64,000 nt of DNA from assembly GCF_042684585.1 (NCBI RefSeq), contig NZ_JBHULS010000004.1:62001-126000 (forward strand), given 5' to 3'. The notes under the pieces were generated by a model that searched no databases, was not told where the DNA came from, and saw only the letters and a program-made list of their open reading frames with translations. The stretch is from Algorimicrobium sediminis. GTDB taxonomy: Bacteria > Bacteroidota > Bacteroidia > Flavobacteriales > Flavobacteriaceae. Of the stretch, positions 9,159 to 17,592 are shown piece after piece; positions within the stretch are counted from its first letter, which is position 1; the number at the start of each line of letters is the position of its first letter. Made by a program: the position numbers and the translations under genes.

Positions 9159-9800
9159 TTGAAAGATACATTTAAGCATAAGGGCATGCGCCAACAGTTG
9201 GTTCAGGTAATTAAGGATAAGGGTATTATAGATAGTCGCGTACTGAATGCTATTGGTAAAATACCACGTCATTTATTTATGGATTCGAGTTTTTTAGATC
9301 ATGCCTACCAGGATAAAGCATTTCCTATTGCGGCGGATCAGACTATTTCGCAGCCGTATACTGTAGCTTTTCAAACCGAGTTGTTACAAATTGAAAAAGG
9401 CGATAAAGTTTTGGAAATTGGCACCGGAAGTGGTTATCAAACGGCGGTGTTATGCGAAATGGGAGCCCAGGTATTTAGTATTGAGCGCCAACATGAATTA
9501 TTTAAAAAAACACGTCAGTTTTTACCCAAATTAAATTACCGACCTAAAAAATTAATTTTTGGCGACGGGTATATAGGTTTAAAAGAAGAGGCGCCATTTA
9601 AAGGAATTATTGTAACTGCAGGCGCACCTTTTGTACCGAAAGCTTTGTTGAGTCAGTTGGATATTGGCGGTAGACTGGTTATACCAGTGGGCGACCAGGT
9701 GCAAATTATGACCCTCTTTATTAGAAATGGGGTAAAAGATTTTGAAAAGCACGAATTTGGCGAGTTTCGTTTTGTGCCTTTACTGGAGGATAAAAACTAA
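9159..9800 (+). CDS. pcm: Protein-L-isoaspartate O-methyltransferase
   Basis: This enzyme repairs isoaspartyl residues by AdoMet-dependent methylation. Its 213 residues include the substrate segment RHLFMDSSF, the family block DQTISQPYTVAFQTELL, AdoMet motif I VLEIGTGSGYQTAVL and the post-motif IIVTAGAP. There is no ATG at the 5' end. I choose the TTG at 9159 (M-K-D-T-F-K-H) because it matches the family's MKDT-type N-terminus; another TTG 9 nt upstream is possible. Confidence 0.95.
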   Translation: MKDTFKHKGMRQQLVQVIKDKGIIDSRVLNAIGKIPRHLFMDSSFLDHAYQDKAFPIAADQTISQPYTVAFQTELLQIEKGDKVLEIGTGSGYQTAVLCEMGAQVFSIERQHELFKKTRQFLPKLNYRPKKLIFGDGYIGLKEEAPFKGIIVTAGAPFVPKALLSQLDIGGRLVIPVGDQVQIMTLFIRNGVKDFEKHEFGEFRFVPLLEDKN

Positions 9801-9801
9801 T

Positions 9802-10323
9802 TTAGTTACGTTTTTTAGCTTTTAAATGCCATAAAATAGAAACCAAGGGGCCCACGGTTAGTATTACAACTAACGCTATAATGATGTAATGTGCAACCTG
9901 ACTTATTTGTTGGTTATCCTGTTTGCTTACCCGAACAATTTCAATGGACAAAACTGTAAAAATTAAAGCCATTATTAGGTTTATAAAACGCATTAACCGT
10001 GTGGCGTGTTGGTACATGGTTTTCGCATTTTCTGCTGTAATTTTTGTAGGATAATTAAAAAGGTGTGGAAATTTATTTAGGTAATAACCGCCGTAAATAA
10101 TGGGAAAACCAATAATATATATAATCCATATCATGTCCTTGCTATCGTAGCGCGTTGCGGTGCCATCAAAGTTAAAATGCATAGGAATTAATTCAGGCAA
10201 GGAATTGTACTGAAAGCAGGTATACAGAAAGGCCAAAATTAATAACCCAAATGTTGTAATATCTACATACCGATCTAGTTTGGTGGGTTTTAAGTCAATT
10301 TTAGGTCGGTTGTCAAAAAACAT
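9802..10323 (-). CDS. DUF1648 domain membrane protein
   Basis: A 173-residue protein with four predicted membrane segments (about 20-38, 63-82, 112-132, 144-164). The loop after the first contains LPELIPMHFNFDGTATRY, the hallmark of DUF1648 (as in SdpI-like proteins). Its function is unknown. It is the third gene after smpB on the minus strand, 17 nt downstream of the previous gene, so it is probably co-transcribed. Its end nearly touches the convergent pcm stop (1 nt apart). Confidence 0.85.
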   Translation of the reverse strand: MFFDNRPKIDLKPTKLDRYVDITTFGLLILAFLYTCFQYNSLPELIPMHFNFDGTATRYDSKDMIWIIYIIGFPIIYGGYYLNKFPHLFNYPTKITAENAKTMYQHATRLMRFINLIMALIFTVLSIEIVRVSKQDNQQISQVAHYIIIALVVILTVGPLVSILWHLKAKKRN

Positions 10324-10340
10324 AATTTAAGAATTGGCTT

Positions 10341-10871
10341 TTATTTTGGTAAATAATCCGATGGAATAGGTTTTTTGGGTGTTTCCAAACTCCAATACAA
10401 GTTTACAATCCACCACCTAATACCGTCGTTAAGAAGCTGAATGCTTTTAATGCCGCGCATGGCTGGTGCGGGATCATTTTCGGTATGGTACACTTCAAAG
10501 GTGCTAAATACGTGTGCCATGTTTCCAAAAACATCCATTTTTCTGTGTATTTCCTTTTCTATATAGCCTTCTTCTTTTAGCCAGGTAGCCGAGGTGTTTT
10601 TGTAAGCATCTGTGCTTAAATATTTGGCTAAATGATTGCCATCTAAACTGGTTCCTGTTGGAATAATTTTAGCATTGGGATAAAACAAATATTTAAAATC
10701 GCCCCAATTGCGCTCAAAACCGGGTTTACCCGAGTTTACCCGATACAATTCTGTAATAATAGCATCTATACTGCCCACTTTTTTAGCGCTAGGATCTAGA
10801 AATAGCTGCGCTTGGCTTGGTGCTAGGTATCCAAGAAACAAGGAAATTAAGAGTACTTTCTTTAAAAACAT
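10341..10871 (-). CDS. Secreted NTF2-like (SnoaL/DUF4440-type) hypothetical protein
   Basis: The 176 residues begin with a signal peptide (about 1-21, ending APSQAQ). The mature part begins with a helix (SIDAIITELYRV) and ends with strands such as NMAHVFSTFEVYHTE and RWWIVNLYWSLE, the layout of NTF2-like folds in secreted Flavobacteria proteins. I see no catalytic motif. It lies 2 nt downstream of smpB and 17 nt before the DUF1648 gene, so the three form a likely operon. The fold is an inference from secondary-structure pattern. Confidence 0.72.
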   Translation of the reverse strand: MFLKKVLLISLFLGYLAPSQAQLFLDPSAKKVGSIDAIITELYRVNSGKPGFERNWGDFKYLFYPNAKIIPTGTSLDGNHLAKYLSTDAYKNTSATWLKEEGYIEKEIHRKMDVFGNMAHVFSTFEVYHTENDPAPAMRGIKSIQLLNDGIRWWIVNLYWSLETPKKPIPSDYLPK

Positions 10872-10873
10872 AG

Positions 10874-11329
10874 TTAAAAACTTTTTTTAATCCGGTCCAA
10901 ACGGACTTTGTTTTCACGGTCTTTTATGGTTTCTCGTTTATCGTACAATTTTTTACCTCTTGCCAAAGCAATGACTAGTTTGGCGTAACCTTTTTCGTTT
11001 ATAAACAGCCGCAATGGTATAATAGTTAAGCCGGTATTTTGTACCTCTTTGTTTAATTTTTTTAATTCGCGTTTATTAAGTAGCAATTTGCGGGTAGCCT
11101 TTGGTTGGTGATTGTAATAGGTGCCATACATGTATTCTTCCACCGTCATGTTTACAACAAAAAGCTCGCCTTGCTCATTAAATTCGCAAAAGCTTTCGGC
11201 AATAGATGCTTTGCTATTTCTAATCGATTTTATTTCGGTGCCAGATAATACAATACCTGCCGTGTATTTATCTAAAATTTCATATTGAAATTTAGCCTTT
11301 TTATTTCTTATGTTAACCGTGTTCTGCAT
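10874..11329 (-). CDS. smpB: SsrA-binding protein SmpB
   Basis: SmpB delivers tmRNA to stalled ribosomes for trans-translation. The 151 residues start NIRNKKAKFQYEILDKYTAGIVL and contain GTEIKSIRNSKASI, the tmRNA-binding core, then LIPLRLF-type strands and the basic tail GKKLYDKRETIKDRE. Length and motifs are standard. The tmRNA gene is not in this window. The -7 promoter element lies only a few bases from the start codon, suggesting a very short or absent leader. Confidence 0.97.
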   Translation of the reverse strand: MQNTVNIRNKKAKFQYEILDKYTAGIVLSGTEIKSIRNSKASIAESFCEFNEQGELFVVNMTVEEYMYGTYYNHQPKATRKLLLNKRELKKLNKEVQNTGLTIIPLRLFINEKGYAKLVIALARGKKLYDKRETIKDRENKVRLDRIKKSF

Positions 11330-11334
11330 AAGGC

Positions 11335-11342
11335 CAAAGGTA
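11335..11342 (-). promoter_or_regulatory. Putative -7 element of smpB, possibly leaderless
   Basis: The minus strand reads TACCTTTG, an exact TAnnTTTG match, 5 nt upstream of the smpB ATG. With the usual distance, transcription would begin at or next to the ATG. Confidence 0.4.
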
Positions 11343-11421
11343 AATAATTTATGCTTGTTTTTCGAATTTATTCCGTAAGTATTCAGTAGCTTTACAACGG
11401 ATAAATGAAATTTTTGGAACC

Positions 11422-12180
11422 ATGAAATACCCTATTTTTTTAGTTTTTTTGTTTGTTTTAGTAGCTTGTGAGCCTTCTAAAAAATCACTTACAGCACAAG
11501 AAATTGTTAACGAGGCCATTGCGGTTGCTGGCGGAAGCAAATTTGATTCGGCGGCCTATTCGTTTCAATTTAGAGATAAGCAATATTTTGCATCCAGAAA
11601 CAAGGGCTTGTTTACTTTGGCTAGAACCTTTAAGGATACCACAGGAATTGTAAAAGATGTAATTACTAATTCTGGTTTTACGCGCTATGTTAATAACAAA
11701 CCTGTGGTAATAGCAGATAGCACTAAAGCCCAATTACATGCGGCTGTAAATTCTGTTCATTATTTTGCGGTGTTGCCATATGGCCTAAACGATGCCGCAG
11801 TAAATAAAGAGTTGTTAGGTACGGTAAGCATAAAAAACACGCCTTACTACAAAATAAAAGTAACCTTTAATGAAGCAGGAGGCGGTGAGGATTATGAAGA
11901 TGTTTTTATTTATTGGATTCATACAAACACGTTTAAAACGGCATATTTGGCCTATTCCTACGAGGAAGATGATGGTATTGGATTTAGATTTCGAGAGGCC
12001 TTTAATGAGCGTTATGTTGGCGAAATGCGTTTTGTAGATTACAATAACTATAAAACCGAAAAAACAGATATTCTGGTAGAAGATTTAGATGACTTGTTTG
12101 AAAATAATTCGTTAACATTAGTATCTAAAATAAACTTGGAAGCTATAAAAATGGCGGCATCTTTTAGTGTGGCGGACTAA
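11422..12180 (+). CDS. DUF6503-like lipoprotein
   Basis: This 252-residue protein has a lipoprotein signal peptide ending LVAC (lipidated C16). The mature part starts with a helix (AQEIVNEAIAVAGG), then a predominantly beta protein with YSFQFRDKQYFASR, NSVHYFAVLPYGLND and YKIKVTFNEAGGGEDYEDVFIYWI. This is the pattern I associate with the DUF6503 lipoprotein family of Flavobacteriia. No enzymatic motif is visible. It is a lone plus-strand gene between smpB (divergent) and deoD (convergent), and the hairpin at 12212-12247 ends it. Confidence 0.8.
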   Translation: MKYPIFLVFLFVLVACEPSKKSLTAQEIVNEAIAVAGGSKFDSAAYSFQFRDKQYFASRNKGLFTLARTFKDTTGIVKDVITNSGFTRYVNNKPVVIADSTKAQLHAAVNSVHYFAVLPYGLNDAAVNKELLGTVSIKNTPYYKIKVTFNEAGGGEDYEDVFIYWIHTNTFKTAYLAYSYEEDDGIGFRFREAFNERYVGEMRFVDYNNYKTEKTDILVEDLDDLFENNSLTLVSKINLEAIKMAASFSVAD

Positions 12181-12211
12181 AGGATACTAGCTCTTAAAAT
12201 GTAATCAAATA

Positions 12212-12247
12212 AAAAACCATGTGCACCTAATGATGTACATGGTTTTT
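12212..12247. terminator. Bidirectional terminator
   Basis: A 14-bp stem with one G.U pair (AAAAACCATGTGCA / TGTACATGGTTTTT) and an 8-nt loop lies between the convergent lipoprotein and deoD genes. Confidence 0.88.
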
Positions 12248-12284
12248 AGTTTTTTTACTTGAAATATGTTTGTTCAAACTACCC

Positions 12285-12983
12285 TTATGCTAGCTCCAAA
12301 GCTATAGAAATCATGTCTTTAAAGGTGGTTTCCCGCTCTTTGCTTGTGGTGCGTTCGCCTGTAACCAACGAATCTGAAATGGTTAAAATAGTTAGGGCGT
12401 TTACATTGTGTTTGGCAGCAACAGTATATAGGCCGGCGGTTTCCATTTCTACGCACAACACACCAAATTTGGACCATTTTTTATAGGACTCAAAATTATC
12501 TGCATAAAACTCGTCGGAGGTAAAAACGTTTCCTGCTTTAACAGGAATTTGTTTGCTTTTGGCTACTTCTACGGCTTTTAAAAACAAATCAAAATTGGCT
12601 GTTGGCGCAAAATCAGCGCCACCAAAGCGTAATTCGTTAACGCCCGAATTGGAGGAGGCAGCCATGGCCAAAACAATGTCTCTAATTTTTACGTGTGCCT
12701 GGTACGAACCAGCGCTACCAACCCGAATTAGGTTTTTTACGCCAAATTCGTTAATTAATTCGTGGGCATAAATGGAAATACTGGGCACCCCCATACCTGT
12801 TCCCATAACCGAAATACGCTTGCCATTGTAGGTGCCTGTATAGCCAAACATATTTCTTACCGTGTTGAAACAAACAGGGTTCTCAAAAAAAGTTTCGGCT
12901 ATCCATTTGGCGCGTAGCGGATCGCCGGGTAGTAGTATCGTTTCGGCAATATCGCCTTTGTTTGCATCTATATGAACGCTCAT
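12285..12983 (-). CDS. deoD: Purine-nucleoside phosphorylase, DeoD type
   Basis: This hexameric-type phosphorylase splits purine (deoxy)nucleosides into base and (deoxy)ribose-1-phosphate. The 232 residues show the phosphate-site GDPLRAKWIAE, GTGMGVPSISIYAHEL, RVGSAGSYQAHVKIRD, GVLCVEMETAGLY and the catalytic Asp in TISDSL. I start at the ATG at 12983 (MSVHIDANKG), because the 21-residue in-frame extension upstream overlaps deoC and is not family-like. It lies 11 nt downstream of deoC, forming a deoxynucleoside catabolic operon. Confidence 0.96.
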   Translation of the reverse strand: MSVHIDANKGDIAETILLPGDPLRAKWIAETFFENPVCFNTVRNMFGYTGTYNGKRISVMGTGMGVPSISIYAHELINEFGVKNLIRVGSAGSYQAHVKIRDIVLAMAASSNSGVNELRFGGADFAPTANFDLFLKAVEVAKSKQIPVKAGNVFTSDEFYADNFESYKKWSKFGVLCVEMETAGLYTVAAKHNVNALTILTISDSLVTGERTTSKERETTFKDMISIALELA

Positions 12984-12994
12984 AGTTTTTGGTT

Positions 12995-13657
12995 TTAGCT
13001 GTTTTTTTTCTGTAGTTCTTCCATGATTGAAACACCCGCTGAACAACCTAATCTGTCCACACCGGCTTCAAGGTATTTTTCTGCTACTTCTAGCGTTTTT
13101 ATACCACCAGAGGCTTTTATTTTAGCCCCTTTTTTAACTGTTTTCCGAATCATTTTAACGGCCGTTAAGGTGGCGCCACTTTTTGAAAAGCCAGTGGATG
13201 TTTTTATAAAATCTGCTTTGGCATCCAAGCAAATTTGGCATGCCTTTATAATTTCATTTTTAGATAATTCACTTATTTCTAAAATTACTTTTAGCACTTT
13301 ATTGCCAATAGCTAACTTAACATCTCTAATATCTGTATACACATTTACAAAGTTCTCACTTTTCAGCATACCAATATTTAAAACCATATCAATTTCGTCT
13401 GCGCCATCGGCAATGGCTTTTTTTGCTTCAAAAACTTTCACTTCTGTGGCCATGGCACCTAATGGGAATCCAACAACAGCGCACACCTTTACATTGGATT
13501 TTGCTAAAAGTGCTTTCGCCAAAGGCACGTAATGTCCGTTTACACAAACACTATAAAAACGATGTTGTTTGGCTTCCTCGCAAAGCGTTTTAATGTCTTT
13601 TTGGGATGTAGTGGGTTTTAAAGCGGTATGGTCTATATAGTTATTAATTGTCTTCAT
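12995..13657 (-). CDS. deoC: Deoxyribose-phosphate aldolase
   Basis: DeoC cleaves 2-deoxyribose-5-phosphate to acetaldehyde and glyceraldehyde-3-phosphate by Schiff base. The 220 residues contain DHTALKP, VVGFPLGA, the EIDMVLNIG strand, the Schiff-base lysine in ADFIKTSTGFS and the second lysine in IKASGGIKT. Together with deoD it turns purine deoxynucleosides into central-carbon intermediates; the phosphopentomutase that would link them is not in this window. Confidence 0.97.
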   Translation of the reverse strand: MKTINNYIDHTALKPTTSQKDIKTLCEEAKQHRFYSVCVNGHYVPLAKALLAKSNVKVCAVVGFPLGAMATEVKVFEAKKAIADGADEIDMVLNIGMLKSENFVNVYTDIRDVKLAIGNKVLKVILEISELSKNEIIKACQICLDAKADFIKTSTGFSKSGATLTAVKMIRKTVKKGAKIKASGGIKTLEVAEKYLEAGVDRLGCSAGVSIMEELQKKNS

Positions 13658-13886
13658 GTAAAAAATAGGTTAAGATGGGATAAAAGTACGCTAAACGGTT
13701 CAATTTTCCCCATAAAGTACTAAATATTCTCTTATTTTGATGATTTTGTTTGAAAGAAAAACTGTTTTAAATATAAAATGGTTAGCAGGTGTATTTTTTG
13801 TACTTGTAAGTGTCACATTTACAGTTTACTAAAACTATAAATTATGGACTATGATTTTTGTCAGTATTTAACCTGTTTTAAGCCAG

Positions 13887-13894
13887 TACTTTTG
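13887..13894 (+). promoter_or_regulatory. Putative -7 element of the OmpW-like gene
   Basis: TACTTTTG matches TAnnTTTG, 26 nt upstream of the ATG at 13921. A TTTTTG at 13855-13860 could serve as -33 although the spacing is long (26 nt). The rest of the 263-nt gap after deoC holds nothing I recognise. Confidence 0.45.
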
Positions 13895-13920
13895 GTTTAT
13901 AATTTTAAAACCTTTAAATC

Positions 13921-14541
13921 ATGAAAAAAATAATTTTTAGCGCCTTGTTAGCTTTTGCATTTGTTTTTAATGCACAGGCACAAGAAAATGAGACATCGAA
14001 AGACGATTATAGCAAATGGCAAGCTCGCTTTAGAGTAATATCGGTTATTCCTTCGCCAGGCGATAACCTACCTGGGGCTGAAGTAAATATTTCTACTACG
14101 TTTATGCCCGAATTGGATTTTACGTATTTCTTTACTAAAAATATTGCAGCCGAATTAATTTTATCGTCTACTAAACACGAAGTGGATGTAGATGATGCAT
14201 TAGATTTAGGTCACGTATGGTTATTACCACCAACTTTAAATTTACAATACCACTTTTATGCAGGCAATTTTAAGCCGTATATTGGAGCAGGTATTAACTA
14301 TACTATTTTTTATGGTATAGATGAAGGAGCGGTAGTTGGTATGGATTATGATAATACAGTTGGTTTTTCATTTCAAGCAGGTTTGGATTACAACTTAAAC
14401 GACAAATGGTTTCTAAATCTGGATGTAAAACAATTACTACTATCTACAGATGTTGAAGTAAATACAGGATTAGGTGTGTTACCAGTAGAGGTAGATATTA
14501 ACCCATTAATTGTTGGTATTGGTATTGGTAGAAAATTCTAA
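13921..14541 (+). CDS. OmpW family outer-membrane beta-barrel protein
   Basis: The 206 residues have a signal peptide (about 1-21, ending NAQAQ) and an eight-stranded barrel pattern of alternating residues. The OmpW hallmarks are PELDFTYFFTKNIAAELIL, HVWLLPPTLNLQYHF, KPYIGAGINYTIFY and a C-terminal GIGIGRKF that ends in Phe, as required for barrel assembly. It is expected to form a small hydrophobic-solute channel in the outer membrane. It stands alone between promoter and strong terminator. Confidence 0.93.
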   Translation: MKKIIFSALLAFAFVFNAQAQENETSKDDYSKWQARFRVISVIPSPGDNLPGAEVNISTTFMPELDFTYFFTKNIAAELILSSTKHEVDVDDALDLGHVWLLPPTLNLQYHFYAGNFKPYIGAGINYTIFYGIDEGAVVGMDYDNTVGFSFQAGLDYNLNDKWFLNLDVKQLLLSTDVEVNTGLGVLPVEVDINPLIVGIGIGRKF

Positions 14542-14560
14542 TAAGCTGTTAATTTCCACA

Positions 14561-14595
14561 AAAAAAAGCCACATACATGTTATGTGGCTTTTTTT
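14561..14595. terminator. Terminator after OmpW-like gene
   Basis: A perfect 15-bp stem (AAAAAAAGCCACATA / TATGTGGCTTTTTTT) with loop CATGT starts 20 nt after the stop codon. Confidence 0.93.
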
Positions 14596-14678
14596 GTAGG
14601 TTACCATGGGCTTCTTTTTAATTAAGAATTTTGGGTAAAAACGTGAAAAGTTTTAGGCTCTAAAAATTCTAAAAAGAA

Positions 14679-14720
14679 AAAAAGCAACGTGCGTCTTTTT
14701 ACAGATTTACGTTGCTTTTT
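14679..14720 (-). terminator. Long-loop hairpin downstream of clpB
   Basis: Twelve-bp arms AAAAAGCAACGT (14679-14690) and ACGTTGCTTTTT (14709-14720) enclose an 18-nt loop. It lies 77 nt after the clpB stop on the minus strand, followed by a T-rich stretch in that direction, so it probably ends clpB transcription. Confidence 0.7.
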
Positions 14721-14796
14721 ACACTAACTAACCAACCAAAACATTAAAACGTAGTACCGTGTTATTTATTTTCGCTTTAACGAAACTTTAATAGTA

Positions 14797-17397
14797 TTAG
14801 GCTGTTAATTCATTCTGATTTCTAAACACCAGTTGCTCATCAAAAGCATCAAGGAGTATAATGCTGTCTGTTGTAATACGGCCAGATAAAATTTCTTTAC
14901 TCAAGGCATTTAAAACCTCTTTCTGAATAACCCGTTTTACAGGTCTGGCACCATACTCTGGATTATAACCTTTTTTGGCTAAATACTGAATGGCTTCTGG
15001 AGTCGCATCAAAAGTGATACCTTGTTTACTAATCATTTTTGAAACACTTTTTAATTGTAAGCCCACAATTTCTGTAATATTATCTTGTGTTAATGGCGTA
15101 AACATAATGGTTTCGTCTATTCGGTTTAAAAATTCGGGTCTAACCGATTGTTTTAGTAAGCCTAGTACCTCTATTTTTGCCAGTTCCATAGCGGCATCTA
15201 CATCGTCTGTAGCTTCAAATTTTTCCTGAATTATCTGACTGCCCATATTAGAGGTCATGATAATAATGGTGTTTTTAAAATCGGCCATGCGCCCTTTATT
15301 GTCTGTTAAATGCCCTTCATCCAATACTTGCAATAAAATATTAAAGGTATCTGGATGTGCCTTTTCAATTTCATCCAGCAATACTACGGAATAGGGTTTC
15401 CGGCGCACAGCCTCTGTAAGTTGTCCGCCTTCCTCATACCCAACATATCCGGGAGGTGCACCAACCAAGCGGCTTACCGCATGGCGCTCTTGATACTCGC
15501 TCATGTCTATACGTGTCATAGCAGCTTCATCGTCAAATAGGTACTCGGCTAAAGCTTTGGCTAACTCGGTTTTTCCTACCCCCGTTGTTCCTAAAAATAG
15601 GAAGGTGCCAATTGGTTTTTGGGGATTTTGTAAGCCAGCTCGAGAACGACGTACAGCATCACTTACGGCTACAATAGCCTCTTCTTGGCCCACAACACGT
15701 TTGTGAAGTTGCGCTTCAAGTTTTAGTAATTTTTCGCGATCGCTCTGAAGCATTTTCGATACCGGTATACCGGTCCATTTTGCTACTACTTCGGCAATAT
15801 CATCGTAAGTGACTTCCTCTTTAATTAAGGAGCTATCCGATTGATTGGCTTGTAATTCTTTCTGAAGTGCTTCTAAATGTTCTTGTGCTTCTTTTATTTT
15901 GCCATAGCGAATTTCGGCTACTTTGCCGTAGTCGCCATCGCGCTCGGCACGTTCCGCTTCCAGCTTAAATTCTTCAATATTAGATTTGGCAACCTGAATA
16001 TTGTCTACCACTTCTTTTTCGGTCTTCCATTTGGCGTTTAGTTCGTTGCGCTCTTCTTTTAAGTTGGCAAGGTCGGCGCGCAAGGATTTTAATTTAACAT
16101 CATCTTTTTCGCGCTTTATAGCTTCAATTTCAATTTCCAATTGCATCACTTTTCTGTCCAAAACATCCAATTCTTCTGGCTTGGAGTTTATTTCCATACG
16201 CAGTTTGGAGGCAGCTTCGTCCATTAAATCGATGGCCTTGTCTGGTAAAAAACGGTTGGTTATATAACGTTCAGATAATTCTACGGCGCCAATAATAGCT
16301 TCGTCCTTAATGCGTACTTTATGGTGCGTTTCGTATTTTTCTTTAATACCGCGCAAAATAGAAATAGCACTTTCTGTATCTGGTTCGTCCACCATTACTT
16401 TTTGAAAACGACGCTCTAAAGCTTTGTCTTTTTCGAAGTATTTTTGGTATTCATCTAAAGTGGTGGCACCAATGGCGCGCAATTCGCCTCTGGCTAATGC
16501 AGGTTTTAAAATATTGGCAGCATCCATGGCGCCTTGGCCACCACCAGCACCTACAAGTGTATGTATTTCGTCTATAAACAGAACAATATCGCCTTCGCTA
16601 GTTGTAACTTCTTTAATGACAGCTTTTAGGCGTTCTTCAAATTCGCCTTTGTATTTAGCCCCAGCAATGAGCGCGCCCATGTCCAAAGCAAAAATCTGTT
16701 TGTCTACCAAGTTTTCAGGTACATCGCCATCTATAATTCGGTGCGCCAAACCTTCAGCAATAGCTGTTTTACCGGTTCCAGGTTCGCCTACCAAAATAGG
16801 GTTGTTTTTTGTTCTACGGGATAAAATTTGAAGAATCCGGCGTATTTCTTCATCACGCCCAATTACAGGATCCAGTTTACCATCTTTAGCTAGCTGATTT
16901 AAGTTTTTAGCATATTTGTTTAAAGAATTGTAGGTTTCCTCTTGGCTTTGTGATGTAACCCGATTGCCTTGGCGTAATTCTTCAATGGCGGCTTTTAAAT
17001 GTTTTTCTGTGACTCCTTGGTCTTTTAACATCTGACTAATTTTGCTGTTCGACTTGAAAATAGCCAGTATAATGTGTTCAACAGATACGTATTCGTCTGT
17101 CATTTTCTTGGCAATTATGGAAGCCTCATTTAAGGTTTTTCCAGCCTCGCGACTTAACATGAGTTCCCCGCCAGATACTTTAGCAAAACTTTCCAATTGT
17201 TTATCTAAAGTCTGTTTTAAAATGTTAATATTAACATTTAGTTTTTTAAGTAAAAAAGGAAGCACGTTTTCGTCCACTGTAAAGAGTGCTTTAAAAATAT
17301 GCTCGTTTTCTATTTGTTGGTGTCCAAAGCCTTGGGCTAGCTGCTGTGCTTGCTGGATGGCTTCTTGAGATTTAATGGTGAAATTATTTAAATTCAT
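14797..17397 (-). CDS. clpB: ATP-dependent disaggregase ClpB
   Basis: ClpB is the cytoplasmic Hsp100 hexamer that extracts proteins from aggregates together with DnaK. The 866 residues hold the Clp N domain (1-145), AAA1 with Walker A GEPGTGKT and Walker B in LFIDEIHTLVGAG, a coiled-coil M domain (about 405-525, Glu/Lys-rich), AAA2 with Walker A GTTGVGKT and VVLLDEIEKAHPD, and the C-terminal GARPVKRVIQ sensor-2 region. No ClpP-binding loop is expected or seen. The gene is monocistronic and divergent from the YtxJ-like gene. Confidence 0.98.
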   Translation of the reverse strand: MNLNNFTIKSQEAIQQAQQLAQGFGHQQIENEHIFKALFTVDENVLPFLLKKLNVNINILKQTLDKQLESFAKVSGGELMLSREAGKTLNEASIIAKKMTDEYVSVEHIILAIFKSNSKISQMLKDQGVTEKHLKAAIEELRQGNRVTSQSQEETYNSLNKYAKNLNQLAKDGKLDPVIGRDEEIRRILQILSRRTKNNPILVGEPGTGKTAIAEGLAHRIIDGDVPENLVDKQIFALDMGALIAGAKYKGEFEERLKAVIKEVTTSEGDIVLFIDEIHTLVGAGGGQGAMDAANILKPALARGELRAIGATTLDEYQKYFEKDKALERRFQKVMVDEPDTESAISILRGIKEKYETHHKVRIKDEAIIGAVELSERYITNRFLPDKAIDLMDEAASKLRMEINSKPEELDVLDRKVMQLEIEIEAIKREKDDVKLKSLRADLANLKEERNELNAKWKTEKEVVDNIQVAKSNIEEFKLEAERAERDGDYGKVAEIRYGKIKEAQEHLEALQKELQANQSDSSLIKEEVTYDDIAEVVAKWTGIPVSKMLQSDREKLLKLEAQLHKRVVGQEEAIVAVSDAVRRSRAGLQNPQKPIGTFLFLGTTGVGKTELAKALAEYLFDDEAAMTRIDMSEYQERHAVSRLVGAPPGYVGYEEGGQLTEAVRRKPYSVVLLDEIEKAHPDTFNILLQVLDEGHLTDNKGRMADFKNTIIIMTSNMGSQIIQEKFEATDDVDAAMELAKIEVLGLLKQSVRPEFLNRIDETIMFTPLTQDNITEIVGLQLKSVSKMISKQGITFDATPEAIQYLAKKGYNPEYGARPVKRVIQKEVLNALSKEILSGRITTDSIILLDAFDEQLVFRNQNELTA

Positions 17398-17518
17398 AGT
17401 ATTTATGTCCTTGGTTAGGATCTGTTTTTAAGGTTTTTTTGTTGTGTTTGTAATTCAAATAGCAATATCCTTACCAGTTTACGGTAGCAGACAAAATGAC
17501 GTTTTAAGACCTTGTTTT

Positions 17519-17535
17519 ACTGACGTTTAGTCAGT
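17519..17535. repeat. Perfect inverted repeat in clpB / ytxJ-like divergent promoter region
   Basis: ACTGAC-GTTTA-GTCAGT (6-bp arms, 5-nt spacer) lies 122 nt upstream of clpB and 58 nt upstream of the YtxJ-like gene. There is no A- or T-tract, so an operator is more likely than a terminator. It does not match CIRCE or another heat-shock operator I know. Confidence 0.45.
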
Positions 17536-17562
17536 TTTCGTAACTGCTAAAAATGTTTAGAC

Positions 17563-17570
17563 TATCTTTG
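17563..17570 (+). promoter_or_regulatory. Putative -7 element of the YtxJ-like gene
   Basis: TATCTTTG is an exact TAnnTTTG match 22 nt upstream of the ATG at 17593. The inverted repeat at 17519-17535 would lie at about the -33 region. Confidence 0.5.
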
Positions 17571-17592
17571 ATGGTAAAAATAGAAACACCTT

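Noticed and set aside
11349..11540. 63-residue minus-strand frame near smpB
   Set aside because: It overlaps the start of the DUF6503-like lipoprotein gene, which has a clean lipobox, and has no sign of coding.
13023..13532. 169-residue open frame on the plus strand inside deoC
   Set aside because: It lies wholly opposite deoC, which shows catalytic lysine motifs; the frame has no family pattern.
16424..16831. 135-residue open frame on the plus strand inside clpB
   Set aside because: It is antisense to the conserved AAA1 domain of clpB, has a composition like a frame shadow, and lacks a promoter or any recognisable motif.
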